Source: JANWHF01 sp036276235 (GTDB lineage: Bacteria; Planctomycetota; Phycisphaerae; Tepidisphaerales; Tepidisphaeraceae). Taken from it: 23,097 nucleotides of DNA. The DNA lies in NCBI GenBank assembly GCA_036276235.1, contig DATBDZ010000429.1:1-23097 (forward strand). Reading direction: 5' to 3'. Of the stretch, positions 13,948 through 20,002 are shown piece after piece. Position 1 is the stretch's first letter. Every line of letters begins with the position of its first letter. Position numbers and translations under genes: made by a program. The notes beneath the pieces were generated by a model that was given only the letters and a program-made list of their open reading frames with translations, had not been told where the DNA came from and did not search any database.

Positions 13948-15635
13948 TGTTGCACCTCCGTGACCTTATCGGTGGCGGACGCCTTCTGCGCCTTGCCGGC
14001 TTCGGGCTTGGCGCCGTTGGCCGTGAACTGGCGGAAGATGTCGGCAAAGGGGCCGTCGGTCGTGGTCAGGATCGATTTAATCGATGGGGCAATCTTCTGA
14101 TAGAAGAAATATTGTGCGTAGGCGTTTCCATCGCCGAACGCCTGGACCTGCTGCCGCAACGGCTCGGCTTCGGCCTGGCGGGTGAGCAGGACGACATTCG
14201 CCTCGGCCTGCCCGCGGGCCACGACGGCATCGGCCTCGTTCTTTGCCGCCTCCAGCCGCAGCTTGGCCACCGCCAGCTCCTGATTGGCTTTGGTGACCGC
14301 GACATCGCGATCCTGCTCAGCGCCTTTAACGACGCCGACCACTTTCGCGTTGGCCTGGCCGATCTGCTGGTTTTGCTTGCCCAGCTCCTGCTGGGTCGCA
14401 AGCTCCGCCTGCGACTTGGCGACGATGATCTGCTGCTCGATCGATTTGATCTGCTGCTTGGCGACTTCGCGTTCGTTGATCAGCGCCTTGATCTCCTCGG
14501 GAGGAACGATGTCGCGAACCAGCGCCTGCTTAACGATGATTCCCTGCTTCGCGCAGGCCTCCTGCAAGTGATCCTGAAAATCCTTCTGGAATTTGAGCTT
14601 GGTATCGCCGCTGATGAAATCGCGGGCGTTGTATTGGCTGCCGATGATGCGGCAAAAGCTTCGCGCGTAAGGCAGAATGACTTTCTGCTCCATGAATTCA
14701 ATCAAGCCGCTCCCCTCGGCATATTGCACGTACATAAGCGGCAACTTGGCCGGATCGATTTCCCATTCCACGAATCCGTCGAGCTTGATGTCGAAGCTGT
14801 CGTTGGAGGGGAAATGAATTTCGTCGTTGCCGCTCATTTCAAAGCGCTGCGATTGCGTGTTGATCGGCTTAATGCGTTTGGCGTATGGGTTGACGTAGAC
14901 AAATCCTTCGCGCTCGGTCGTCTTCTGGACGCCAAGCTCGCCGTCTTCAACCAGATAATCGTTGGGATTCGCAGGCGCTTTGCCGGCCATCAAGGTGACG
15001 ACGCCGCTGTGCCCAGGGTCGATCTGCACGGCGTCCGCGTGCTTCACCTCATACGCGTACGGATTCGCATATTCAAAGTAAGTCCCCGGCGTCAGCGTCT
15101 TGGCCAGCGGCCCGCGCTGCCCGCGCGATTCATCGGCGAGCACCTGCCCCGGATCCAGCGGCTTGCCGAACTTGCGGATTACGATGCCGACCTTTCCCTG
15201 CGGAATGTCGGCATTGGTTTCCACCAGCTTGACGATGATCCGCTCGTAATCAAACGGGCTGAAATTGAAATAGGTGCCCGGCAGATAGACCTGCTCGAGG
15301 ATGCCGTTGCAGTCGCCGTATTCTTTCTCCCACTGCTTGTAGGCCGCGGAATCGTGATTCAAATCCGACGGGCGCGGGATGACGATCTGATCGTTCGGCA
15401 AGCTGCGGCTGCCGTTCTTCTTGATCAGCACGAGCACTTCGCCGGGGCTGACGACTTCGCGTCGCACCGTCCAGAAATAAGCCAGATAAATCACGACGAC
15501 AGCGAGGAACACGATGATGGCGTTCTTCCAAAACCCGCCGCCGCTGCGCGAGATCGCCATGCGCGGCCCCGAAGGGGGCGCTCCGCCCGAAGCGGACGAC
15601 TCGGTTCCCATTCTCGGAAATCGAAATGCTGGCAT
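13944..15635 (-). CDS. SPFH/Band-7 domain membrane protein (first of pair)
   Basis: A 563-residue protein. The start at 15635 is chosen because a perfect AAGGAGG lies 4 nt upstream; the longer open frame to 15761 reads REP-derived residues (VGANLVFA). A Ser/Gly/Pro N-terminal stretch precedes one membrane helix (NAIIVFLAVVVIYLAYFW, about 38-55). Then come VSPGEVLVLIKKNG and repeated beta modules (GILEQVYLPGTYFNFSP, GPLAKTLTPGTYFEYANP). The SPFH core includes FDIKLDGFVEWEIDPAKLPL. A long coiled coil (about 385-500) is rich in AEA/QAE (VVARGQAEANVVLLTRQAEA). The C-terminus is Lys/Ala-rich. With the next gene it forms a two-gene operon of paralogues, comparable in arrangement to HflK/HflC but longer. 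It probably acts as a membrane scaffold; partner proteases are not encoded nearby. Confidence 0.87.
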   Translation of the reverse strand: MPAFRFPRMGTESSASGGAPPSGPRMAISRSGGGFWKNAIIVFLAVVVIYLAYFWTVRREVVSPGEVLVLIKKNGSRSLPNDQIVIPRPSDLNHDSAAYKQWEKEYGDCNGILEQVYLPGTYFNFSPFDYERIIVKLVETNADIPQGKVGIVIRKFGKPLDPGQVLADESRGQRGPLAKTLTPGTYFEYANPYAYEVKHADAVQIDPGHSGVVTLMAGKAPANPNDYLVEDGELGVQKTTEREGFVYVNPYAKRIKPINTQSQRFEMSGNDEIHFPSNDSFDIKLDGFVEWEIDPAKLPLMYVQYAEGSGLIEFMEQKVILPYARSFCRIIGSQYNARDFISGDTKLKFQKDFQDHLQEACAKQGIIVKQALVRDIVPPEEIKALINEREVAKQQIKSIEQQIIVAKSQAELATQQELGKQNQQIGQANAKVVGVVKGAEQDRDVAVTKANQELAVAKLRLEAAKNEADAVVARGQAEANVVLLTRQAEAEPLRQQVQAFGDGNAYAQYFFYQKIAPSIKSILTTTDGPFADIFRQFTANGAKPEAGKAQKASATDKVTEVQQ

Positions 15636-15655
15636 GAAACCTCCTTCGAGGCGCG

Positions 15656-15811
15656 GTAGGGGCGAACCTCGTGTTCGCCCTTGTTGTCCGCGCGGTCGAT
15701 GTCGGGCGAACACAAGGTTCGCCCCTACAAATACCCCCGTAGGGGTGAACCTTGTGTTCACCCTCTGCCCGTCGCGGGATTGACGTGGGCGAACACGAGG
15801 TTCGCCCCTAC
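15656..15811. repeat. Two tandem REP units with GTAGGGGCGAAC arms
   Basis: Unit 1: arms 15656-15680 and 15704-15728. Unit 2: arms 15739-15763 and 15787-15811. Each arm is 25 nt (GTAGGGGCGAACCTTGTG-like, then TTCGCCC). The units differ by a few substitutions; the left arm of unit 2 has GGTGAAC/TTCACCC while its right arm keeps GGCGAAC-type bases. A third copy is at 18122-18197. They lie in the 5' region of the SPFH operon. Confidence 0.92.
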
Positions 15812-15821
15812 AGATGAAACG

Positions 15822-16004
15822 CTAGAGCTTCTTCCCACACCGACGGCAATACTGCGCGAAAGGCGGATGTGCCGCGCCACAGCTTCCGCAGAGGCGCTGC
15901 CGACCTGAGAACCGCTGGGCGCGACCGGTCGTTATGGCCATGAGCAGCAGCACCGCCAACACGATCAAGAAGAAAACCGGTAAACCGATCACGGCGGCTC
16001 CCAA
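15822..16004 (-). CDS. Small membrane protein with C-terminal zinc ribbon
   Basis: A 60-residue protein. One hydrophobic helix (VIGLPVFFLIVLAVLLLMAI, about 5-24) is followed by RAQRFSGR and a treble-clef/zinc-ribbon-like C-terminus, CGSCGAAHPPFAQYCRRCG (about 39-57), with two CxxC pairs that would bind one zinc. TTG at 16004 is one start. GTG at 15992, preceded by GGGAG at about 5 nt, is equally plausible and would give 56 residues. It precedes the SPFH pair on the same strand, with 186 nt of REP units between, so co-transcription is possible. Such small zinc-ribbon membrane proteins are usually unannotated; function unknown. Confidence 0.65.
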   Translation of the reverse strand: MGAAVIGLPVFFLIVLAVLLLMAITTGRAQRFSGRQRLCGSCGAAHPPFAQYCRRCGKKL

Positions 16005-16100
16005 TCTCTAATGTCCCTGGTACATACCATCGCAACCGGCGATGGACTTGTCCATTATAAGCGCGAGGGTTGTTGATAAGCAGGGGAATGAATGGAAGAA

Positions 16101-16229
16101 ATAAGTTGTCAGTTGCCAGTTGTCAGTGAAGAACATGCGATCCCTCTCCGTGCGCACTGACAACTGACAACTAGCAACTGACAACTTATTGGTCCCCCCA
16201 ACTGGCAACTGACCACTGACAACTTATAA
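16101..16229. repeat. Heptamer hairpin repeat, copy 3 (three arms)
   Basis: Left arm with GTTGTCA/GTTGCCA units (16101-16128), right arm with the complement (16155-16189), and an additional right-type arm (16199-16229). The last arm ends in AACTTATAAT and supplies the -10 box of the putative hisC promoter. Confidence 0.9.
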
Positions 16230-16230
16230 T
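16202..16230 (+). promoter_or_regulatory. Putative hisC promoter made by the repeat arm
   Basis: -35-like CTGGCA (16202-16207, four of six), a 17-nt spacer and a perfect -10 TATAAT (16225-16230). The start of transcription would fall at about 16237, which is the A of the hisC ATG, so the message would be leaderless. No Shine-Dalgarno is present. Confidence 0.5.
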
Positions 16231-16236
16231 CCCTGC

Positions 16237-17304
16237 ATGGCTCCGTCATTTGTCCGTGCGCGCGTGCGCGACATGTCTGGTTATGTACCTGGCGAGCAGC
16301 CGGGCGCCGACGAGCGCGTCGTGAAGCTCAACACCAATGAGAATCCGTTTCCACCCAGCGACCGGGTGATGCAGGCGATCGCCAACGTTGATAAGGAAAC
16401 GCTTCGCCGATATCCCAGCCCGATGGCCGATGGGTTTCGCATCGCGGCGGCCAAGCATCTGGGCATCACGCCGGACATGATCCTCGCCGGCAACGGCAGC
16501 GACGATATCCTGACGATCGCCACCCGATGCTTCATTCCGCCTGGCGGAAAGCTGGCGGCGCCTGATCCGACCTATTCGCTTTACACGATCCTGGCACGGC
16601 TGCAGGAGGCGAGCTTCGTTCCGGTGAAGTGGGCGGAAGATTGGTCGCTGCCGATCGATGCGCTGATTGCAACCGGCGCACATGCGATCTATCTGGCGAA
16701 TCCAAATGCGCCCAGCGGCACGTTTGTGTCGCCGGTCAAGGTCGCCGAGCTGGCGCGGCAATTTCCGGGCGCGCTGGTGATCGACGAGGCATATGTCGAT
16801 TTTGCGGAGGATGATTGCCTCTCGCTCGTTGGCGATTATCCGAACGTGATCATCTCGCGCACGCTCAGCAAGGCGTATTGCCTGGCGGGATTGCGGTTTG
16901 GATATGCGATCGCGCAGCCGCATGTGATTGAAGAGATGGTGAAGGTGAAGGACAGCTACAACTGCGACGCGATGGCAATCATAGCCGCCACGGCGGCGAT
17001 CGGAGATCAGGCCTATTACAAGGAGAAGTGGGAGCACATCCGCCTGGAGCGGCAAAGACTCTCGGCCGAACTCACACAGATGGGCTGGAACGTGCTGCCC
17101 AGCCACGCCAACTTCGTGCTGGCGACAGTCCCCGATGGCCGCGGCCGCGAGGCATATCTGGGCCTCAAGCGGCAGGGGATCCTCGTTCGATATTTCGATC
17201 TGCCGGGCCTGACGGATAAGCTCCGCATCACCGTTGGATTGAGCCATCAAAACAATGCCCTGCTAGCCGGAATCAAAGCGATGGCGGAGCCTGTCGCGGC
17301 TTAA
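16237..17304 (+). CDS. hisC: Histidinol-phosphate aminotransferase
   Basis: A 355-residue fold-type I PLP aminotransferase of normal length. Family signatures: LNTNENPFPPSDRV (31-44), RRYPSPMADGFRIAAAKHL (57-75), AGNGSDDILTIATRCF (84-99), LANPNAPSGTFV (about 152-163), VIDEAYVDFAE (about 181-191) and the PLP-lysine segment SRTLSKAYCLAGLRFGYA, with Lys212 as Schiff-base residue. The C-terminal ILVRYFDLPGLTDKLRITVG carries the substrate-phosphate arginine. It converts imidazole-acetol phosphate and glutamate to histidinol phosphate and 2-oxoglutarate in histidine synthesis. hisB follows on the same strand. The start is the first ATG, immediately downstream of a heptamer repeat that provides a promoter-like sequence. 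Some HisC enzymes also act on aromatic amino acids. Confidence 0.95.
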   Translation: MAPSFVRARVRDMSGYVPGEQPGADERVVKLNTNENPFPPSDRVMQAIANVDKETLRRYPSPMADGFRIAAAKHLGITPDMILAGNGSDDILTIATRCFIPPGGKLAAPDPTYSLYTILARLQEASFVPVKWAEDWSLPIDALIATGAHAIYLANPNAPSGTFVSPVKVAELARQFPGALVIDEAYVDFAEDDCLSLVGDYPNVIISRTLSKAYCLAGLRFGYAIAQPHVIEEMVKVKDSYNCDAMAIIAATAAIGDQAYYKEKWEHIRLERQRLSAELTQMGWNVLPSHANFVLATVPDGRGREAYLGLKRQGILVRYFDLPGLTDKLRITVGLSHQNNALLAGIKAMAEPVAA

Positions 17305-17521
17305 GAAAGAAGAGTTCACCACGGAGGCACGGAGGCGCGCTTGGACTCCGACGCTAGGCTGCAAATGAAAACCGTTGCGATAAGATGTTGAACAAATAAA
17401 TGAAAATTAAAAATCCAATTAAACGATACATTCAACTTAAAGATCCAATTGCGTTTTGCTTGTTCGCAGGTTGATGTGAAGCTTCGAGCGCGCCTCCGTG
17501 CCTTCGTGGTGAATCTTTCTT
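17303..17521. mobile_element. MITE-like element, copy 2, exactly filling the hisC-hisB spacer
   Basis: The outer AAGAAAGA (17303-17310) overlaps the hisC TAA, and TCTTTCTT (17514-17521) abuts the hisB ATG. The inner arms (TTCACCACGGAGGCACGGAG from 17315; complement ending 17513) have few mismatches. The core, about 17345-17480, is strikingly AT-rich (AAATAAATGAAAATTAAAAA). It is related to 9903-10074 by its arms and the bases next to them. Confidence 0.82.
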
Positions 17522-18112
17522 ATGGCCAATAGAAAATCCGAAATCTCCCGCCAGACGCGCGAAACTAAAGTTCGCGTTGCGATCGATCTTGATGGTTCGG
17601 GCAAATCTTCGCCGCATACGGGCATTGGGTTTTTCGATCACATGCTCGATCTGCTCGCACGCCACAGCCTGATCGATCTGGACGTGCAGGCCGAGGGCGA
17701 TCTGCAGGTCGATGCGCATCACACCGTCGAAGATGTCGGCATCGTGATCGGGCAGGCACTCGAGCAGGTGCTGGGCGACAAGCGCGGCATCTACCGCTAC
17801 GGCTGGGCGATCGTCCCGATGGACGAGAGCCTCGCGCAGGTGGCGATCGATCTTTCCGGACGGCCGGCGTTCGTGTTCCGCGTCAGCTTCGCCGGTGAAT
17901 CCATCGGCGCGTTTCCAACAGAATTGGTCGAGGAATTTTTCAAATCGATCGCGACCAACGCCAAGCTCAATCTCCATATCCATGTTCCGTATGGAACGAA
18001 CAACCATCACATCGCCGAGGCGATTTTCAAAGCCGCCGCCAAAGCGCTGCGGCAGGCGACGAGCGCCGACCCGCGGAATTCGGATGTGCCGAGTACAAAG
18101 GGATCGCTGTAG
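17522..18112 (+). CDS. hisB: Imidazoleglycerol-phosphate dehydratase
   Basis: A 196-residue monofunctional IGPD of normal length. Signatures: RETKVRVAIDLDGSG (13-27), GIGFFDHMLDLLARH (34-48), the metal-binding DAHHTVEDVGIVIG (64-77), the internal-repeat counterpart GTNNHHIAEAIFKA (158-171), and the terminal DPRNSDVPSTKGSL. The two HH clusters (66-67 and 162-163) bind the catalytic Mn ions. It dehydrates imidazoleglycerol phosphate to imidazole-acetol phosphate, the substrate of the HisC enzyme encoded just upstream. There is no fused phosphatase domain. The ATG follows the MITE-like element directly and has no Shine-Dalgarno. Its TAG stop overlaps a TGTAGGGG sequence at the edge of the next repeat. 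Confidence 0.96.
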   Translation: MANRKSEISRQTRETKVRVAIDLDGSGKSSPHTGIGFFDHMLDLLARHSLIDLDVQAEGDLQVDAHHTVEDVGIVIGQALEQVLGDKRGIYRYGWAIVPMDESLAQVAIDLSGRPAFVFRVSFAGESIGAFPTELVEEFFKSIATNAKLNLHIHVPYGTNNHHIAEAIFKAAAKALRQATSADPRNSDVPSTKGSL

Positions 18113-18121
18113 GGGCTTCTT

Positions 18122-18197
18122 TGTAGGGGCGAACCTTGTGTTCGCCCTCGGGGTCCCTTGCGAGTAACGCAGGGCGAACACAAGGTTCGCCCCTACA
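18122..18197. repeat. REP unit with 27-bp perfect arms between hisB and proB
   Basis: Arms 18122-18148 and 18171-18197 are perfectly complementary over 27 bp, with a 22-nt loop. The right arm ends at the base before the longest proB ATG (18198). Same family as 15656-15811. Confidence 0.93.
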
Positions 18198-19334
18198 ATG
18201 CAAAATCGCATCTCCGGCATGAGCGACTCCCGTCAACAATATCTCCGCACTATCCGTACCGCAGTTGTGAAGCTCGGCACGCAGTTGCTGACGGATCGTG
18301 ATGGCCGACTGGACGCCGCCTTTATTGGGACGATTGCGCGGCAGATCGCGCAGCTTCGCGAGCGGGGAATTTCTGTCGCCGTCGTCAGCTCGGGCGCGAT
18401 TGGCGCGGGGGTGCGGGAGCTGAATCTTCCTCGTCGACCGACCGATCTGGCGCGGCTGCAGGCGGTCGCCGCCGTCGGGCAGCGGCGGCTGATGGATGTG
18501 TGGGCCGACGCGTTTGAGCCGTTCAAGCTGCCGGTTGCGCAAATCCTCTTGACGCGCGAAGATGTGGATGATCGAACGCGATTCCTGAATCTCCGCAATA
18601 CCATCGGCGCGATTCATGAACTCGGCGGCGTGCCGATTATCAACGAAAACGACACGATCAGCACCGATGAGCTGGTGAAGATCAGCTTCGGCGACAACGA
18701 CATGCTCGCCGCCGCGGTGGCGCATGCGCTGCGGGCGGATTTGCTGGTGCTGCTGACGGTGGTCGATGGCATTCTCGATGCGGACGGCAAATCGGTGCGA
18801 TTGATCGAGCAGGTTGAAGATGCCAAGTCGCTCGTCCGTGCAGAAAAGTCGGCGATGGGCAAAGGCGGCTTCAACTCCAAGCTCGAAGCGGCGCGGCAGG
18901 TCACGGAGTTTGGCGAAGTGCTGATCGTCGCGGATGGCAGATCGGAAAATCTGCTGCCGCGCCTGATCGACGGCGAGGAACTCGGGACACTCTTCGCGCC
19001 GGCGGGCCGGAAGATTTCTTCGCGAAGCCGCTGGATCGGCAGCGCGCGGCCGGCGGGCATCATCGTCGTAGACGATGGCGCGGCGTTGGCGGTTGCGCAG
19101 AAGAATAAGAGCCTTTTGCCCGCCGGAATTGTGCGTGTCGAAGGATCCTTCGCGCGCGGGGATGTGGTCGAGATACAATCCGCAGATGGAAAGGCAATCG
19201 CCCGCGGCCTGAGCAATTACAGCCATGAGGACGTTCAGCGCATCCGCGGCAAAAAGACCGCCGAAGTCCGTACGATGTTAGCCGAGGCCGCTTATGACGA
19301 GGTGGTGCATCGGGATAATTTGGTGGGGATGTAG
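18198..19334 (+). CDS. proB: Glutamate 5-kinase with C-terminal PUA domain
   Basis: A 378-residue protein of normal length for the kinase-plus-PUA form. The amino-acid kinase domain (about 18-265) shows TAVVKLGTQLL (21-31), AVVSSGAIGAGV (61-72), VPIINENDTISTDELV (145-160) and FGDNDMLAAAVAHA (164-177). The usual GTGGMxTK segment reads GKGGFNSKLEAA (221-232), a variant to note. The PUA domain spans about 287-365. It phosphorylates glutamate to glutamyl-5-phosphate, the first step of proline synthesis. It sits behind hisC-hisB, probably co-transcribed. Two starts are possible: ATG 18198, abutting the REP arm, or ATG 18219 (MSDSRQQ). Neither has a Shine-Dalgarno. Confidence 0.94.
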   Translation: MQNRISGMSDSRQQYLRTIRTAVVKLGTQLLTDRDGRLDAAFIGTIARQIAQLRERGISVAVVSSGAIGAGVRELNLPRRPTDLARLQAVAAVGQRRLMDVWADAFEPFKLPVAQILLTREDVDDRTRFLNLRNTIGAIHELGGVPIINENDTISTDELVKISFGDNDMLAAAVAHALRADLLVLLTVVDGILDADGKSVRLIEQVEDAKSLVRAEKSAMGKGGFNSKLEAARQVTEFGEVLIVADGRSENLLPRLIDGEELGTLFAPAGRKISSRSRWIGSARPAGIIVVDDGAALAVAQKNKSLLPAGIVRVEGSFARGDVVEIQSADGKAIARGLSNYSHEDVQRIRGKKTAEVRTMLAEAAYDEVVHRDNLVGM

Positions 19335-19337
19335 GGG

Positions 19338-19386
19338 GAGGAGCCAGGAGCCAGGAGCTAGGAGCTAGGAGTCAGAAGCCGGGAGG
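19338..19386. repeat. AGGAGCC-type heptamer tract
   Basis: Degenerate heptamers AGGAGCC, AGGAGCT and AGGAGTC in tandem just after the proB stop. No full complementary arm lies nearby. The hairpin version is at 19876-19996. Confidence 0.85.
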
Positions 19387-19451
19387 ATTCAGGGCGGCTC
19401 GCGATGCGTCCCGGGCTGCTAACCTCGCCCCCACACGGGTGTCCTTGAAGG

Positions 19452-19486
19452 GGAGATGTTTTGTCTGCGGTTCGGGTGGCATCTCC
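19452..19486. promoter_or_regulatory. Inverted repeat GGAGATG/CATCTCC upstream of the secreted-protein gene
   Basis: A 7-bp stem (19452-19458 with 19480-19486) and a 21-nt loop, 25 nt before the ATG at 19512. It could be an operator or a leader hairpin. No promoter boxes are recognised with confidence. Confidence 0.3.
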
Positions 19487-19511
19487 TGACTAACGAATGA
19501 AGGAGTCAATT

Positions 19512-19871
19512 ATGCGACATCTGTGGATTGGTGCATTGCTGCTGGGACTGCTGCCGGCCGCGGCTTCGGCGGGGCATGGCGGGGGCGGCTGGTCGGTCGG
19601 CGTCGGATTCGGCTACGGCGGCGTTAGCGTCGGTGCCGGCTACGGATATCCGGGCTTTTACGGCAGCGTCGGCTACGGCTACGCGCCACGCGCCTATTCC
19701 TATTACGGCCCGAGCTACTACGCCCCCGCGCCGGTGTATGTCGCGCCGCCGGTCGTGTATGGCGGGCCCGCTTACTATCCGCCCGCAGTCGTGTACCGCG
19801 CGCCGGTCGTGCGATATGTGCCTGGGCCGTACTACTACGGCCGACCCGGGTACTATCATCGCGGTTGGTAG
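19512..19871 (+). CDS. Secreted Gly/Tyr/Pro-rich protein
   Basis: A 119-residue protein with a clear Sec signal peptide: MRHLWIGALLLGLLPAAASA with probable cleavage after ASA (residue 20). The mature part begins GHGGGG and is a GYG/GFGYGG-rich stretch (about 25-60), then PSYYAPAPVYVAPPVVYGG-like Tyr/Pro/Val repeats (about 68-100). No catalytic residues. The start at 19512 is chosen over ATG 19497 because AAGGAG lies 6 nt upstream and the signal peptide starts there. Such small Gly/Tyr-rich exported proteins are common in planctomycetes and other bacteria with complex envelopes; function unknown. Low-complexity composition means similarity searches will be uninformative. Confidence 0.75.
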   Translation: MRHLWIGALLLGLLPAAASAGHGGGGWSVGVGFGYGGVSVGAGYGYPGFYGSVGYGYAPRAYSYYGPSYYAPAPVYVAPPVVYGGPAYYPPAVVYRAPVVRYVPGPYYYGRPGYYHRGW

Positions 19872-19875
19872 CGGA

Positions 19876-19996
19876 TGAGAGGAGCCAAGGAGTCAGGAGC
19901 CAGTAGACAAGGAGAAATGCGCGGCGGCGGATAGCCACCAGCTAGTCAAACACGTTATCTGACCGCTTTCTCCTGGCTCCAGACTACTGGCTCCTT
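19876..19996. repeat. AGGAGCC-type heptamer inverted repeat
   Basis: Left arm (19876-19903, AGGAGCC, AGGAGTC, AGGAGCC, AGTAG) and right arm (19967-19996, CTCCTGGCTCC, ACTACTGGCTCC) are complementary with gaps. It lies between the convergent secreted-protein and YihY-type genes and may act at both 3' ends. Confidence 0.85.
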
Positions 19997-20002
19997 CCCC
20001 TC

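Noticed and set aside
13947..15659. Long + strand open frame (570 codons) and another at 12949-14100
   Set aside because: They are antisense to the SPFH genes, which have clear domains, coupled start/stop and Shine-Dalgarno sites. The + products are Leu/Arg/Asp-rich shadows.
15635..15761. Longer N-terminus for the first SPFH protein
   Set aside because: The extra 42 residues encode REP sequence (VGANLVFA) and lie upstream of a perfect AAGGAGG that fits the ATG at 15635.
18027..19226. Long - strand open frame of about 400 codons opposite proB
   Set aside because: Antisense shadow of a well-supported ProB; its C-terminal part reads through the REP.
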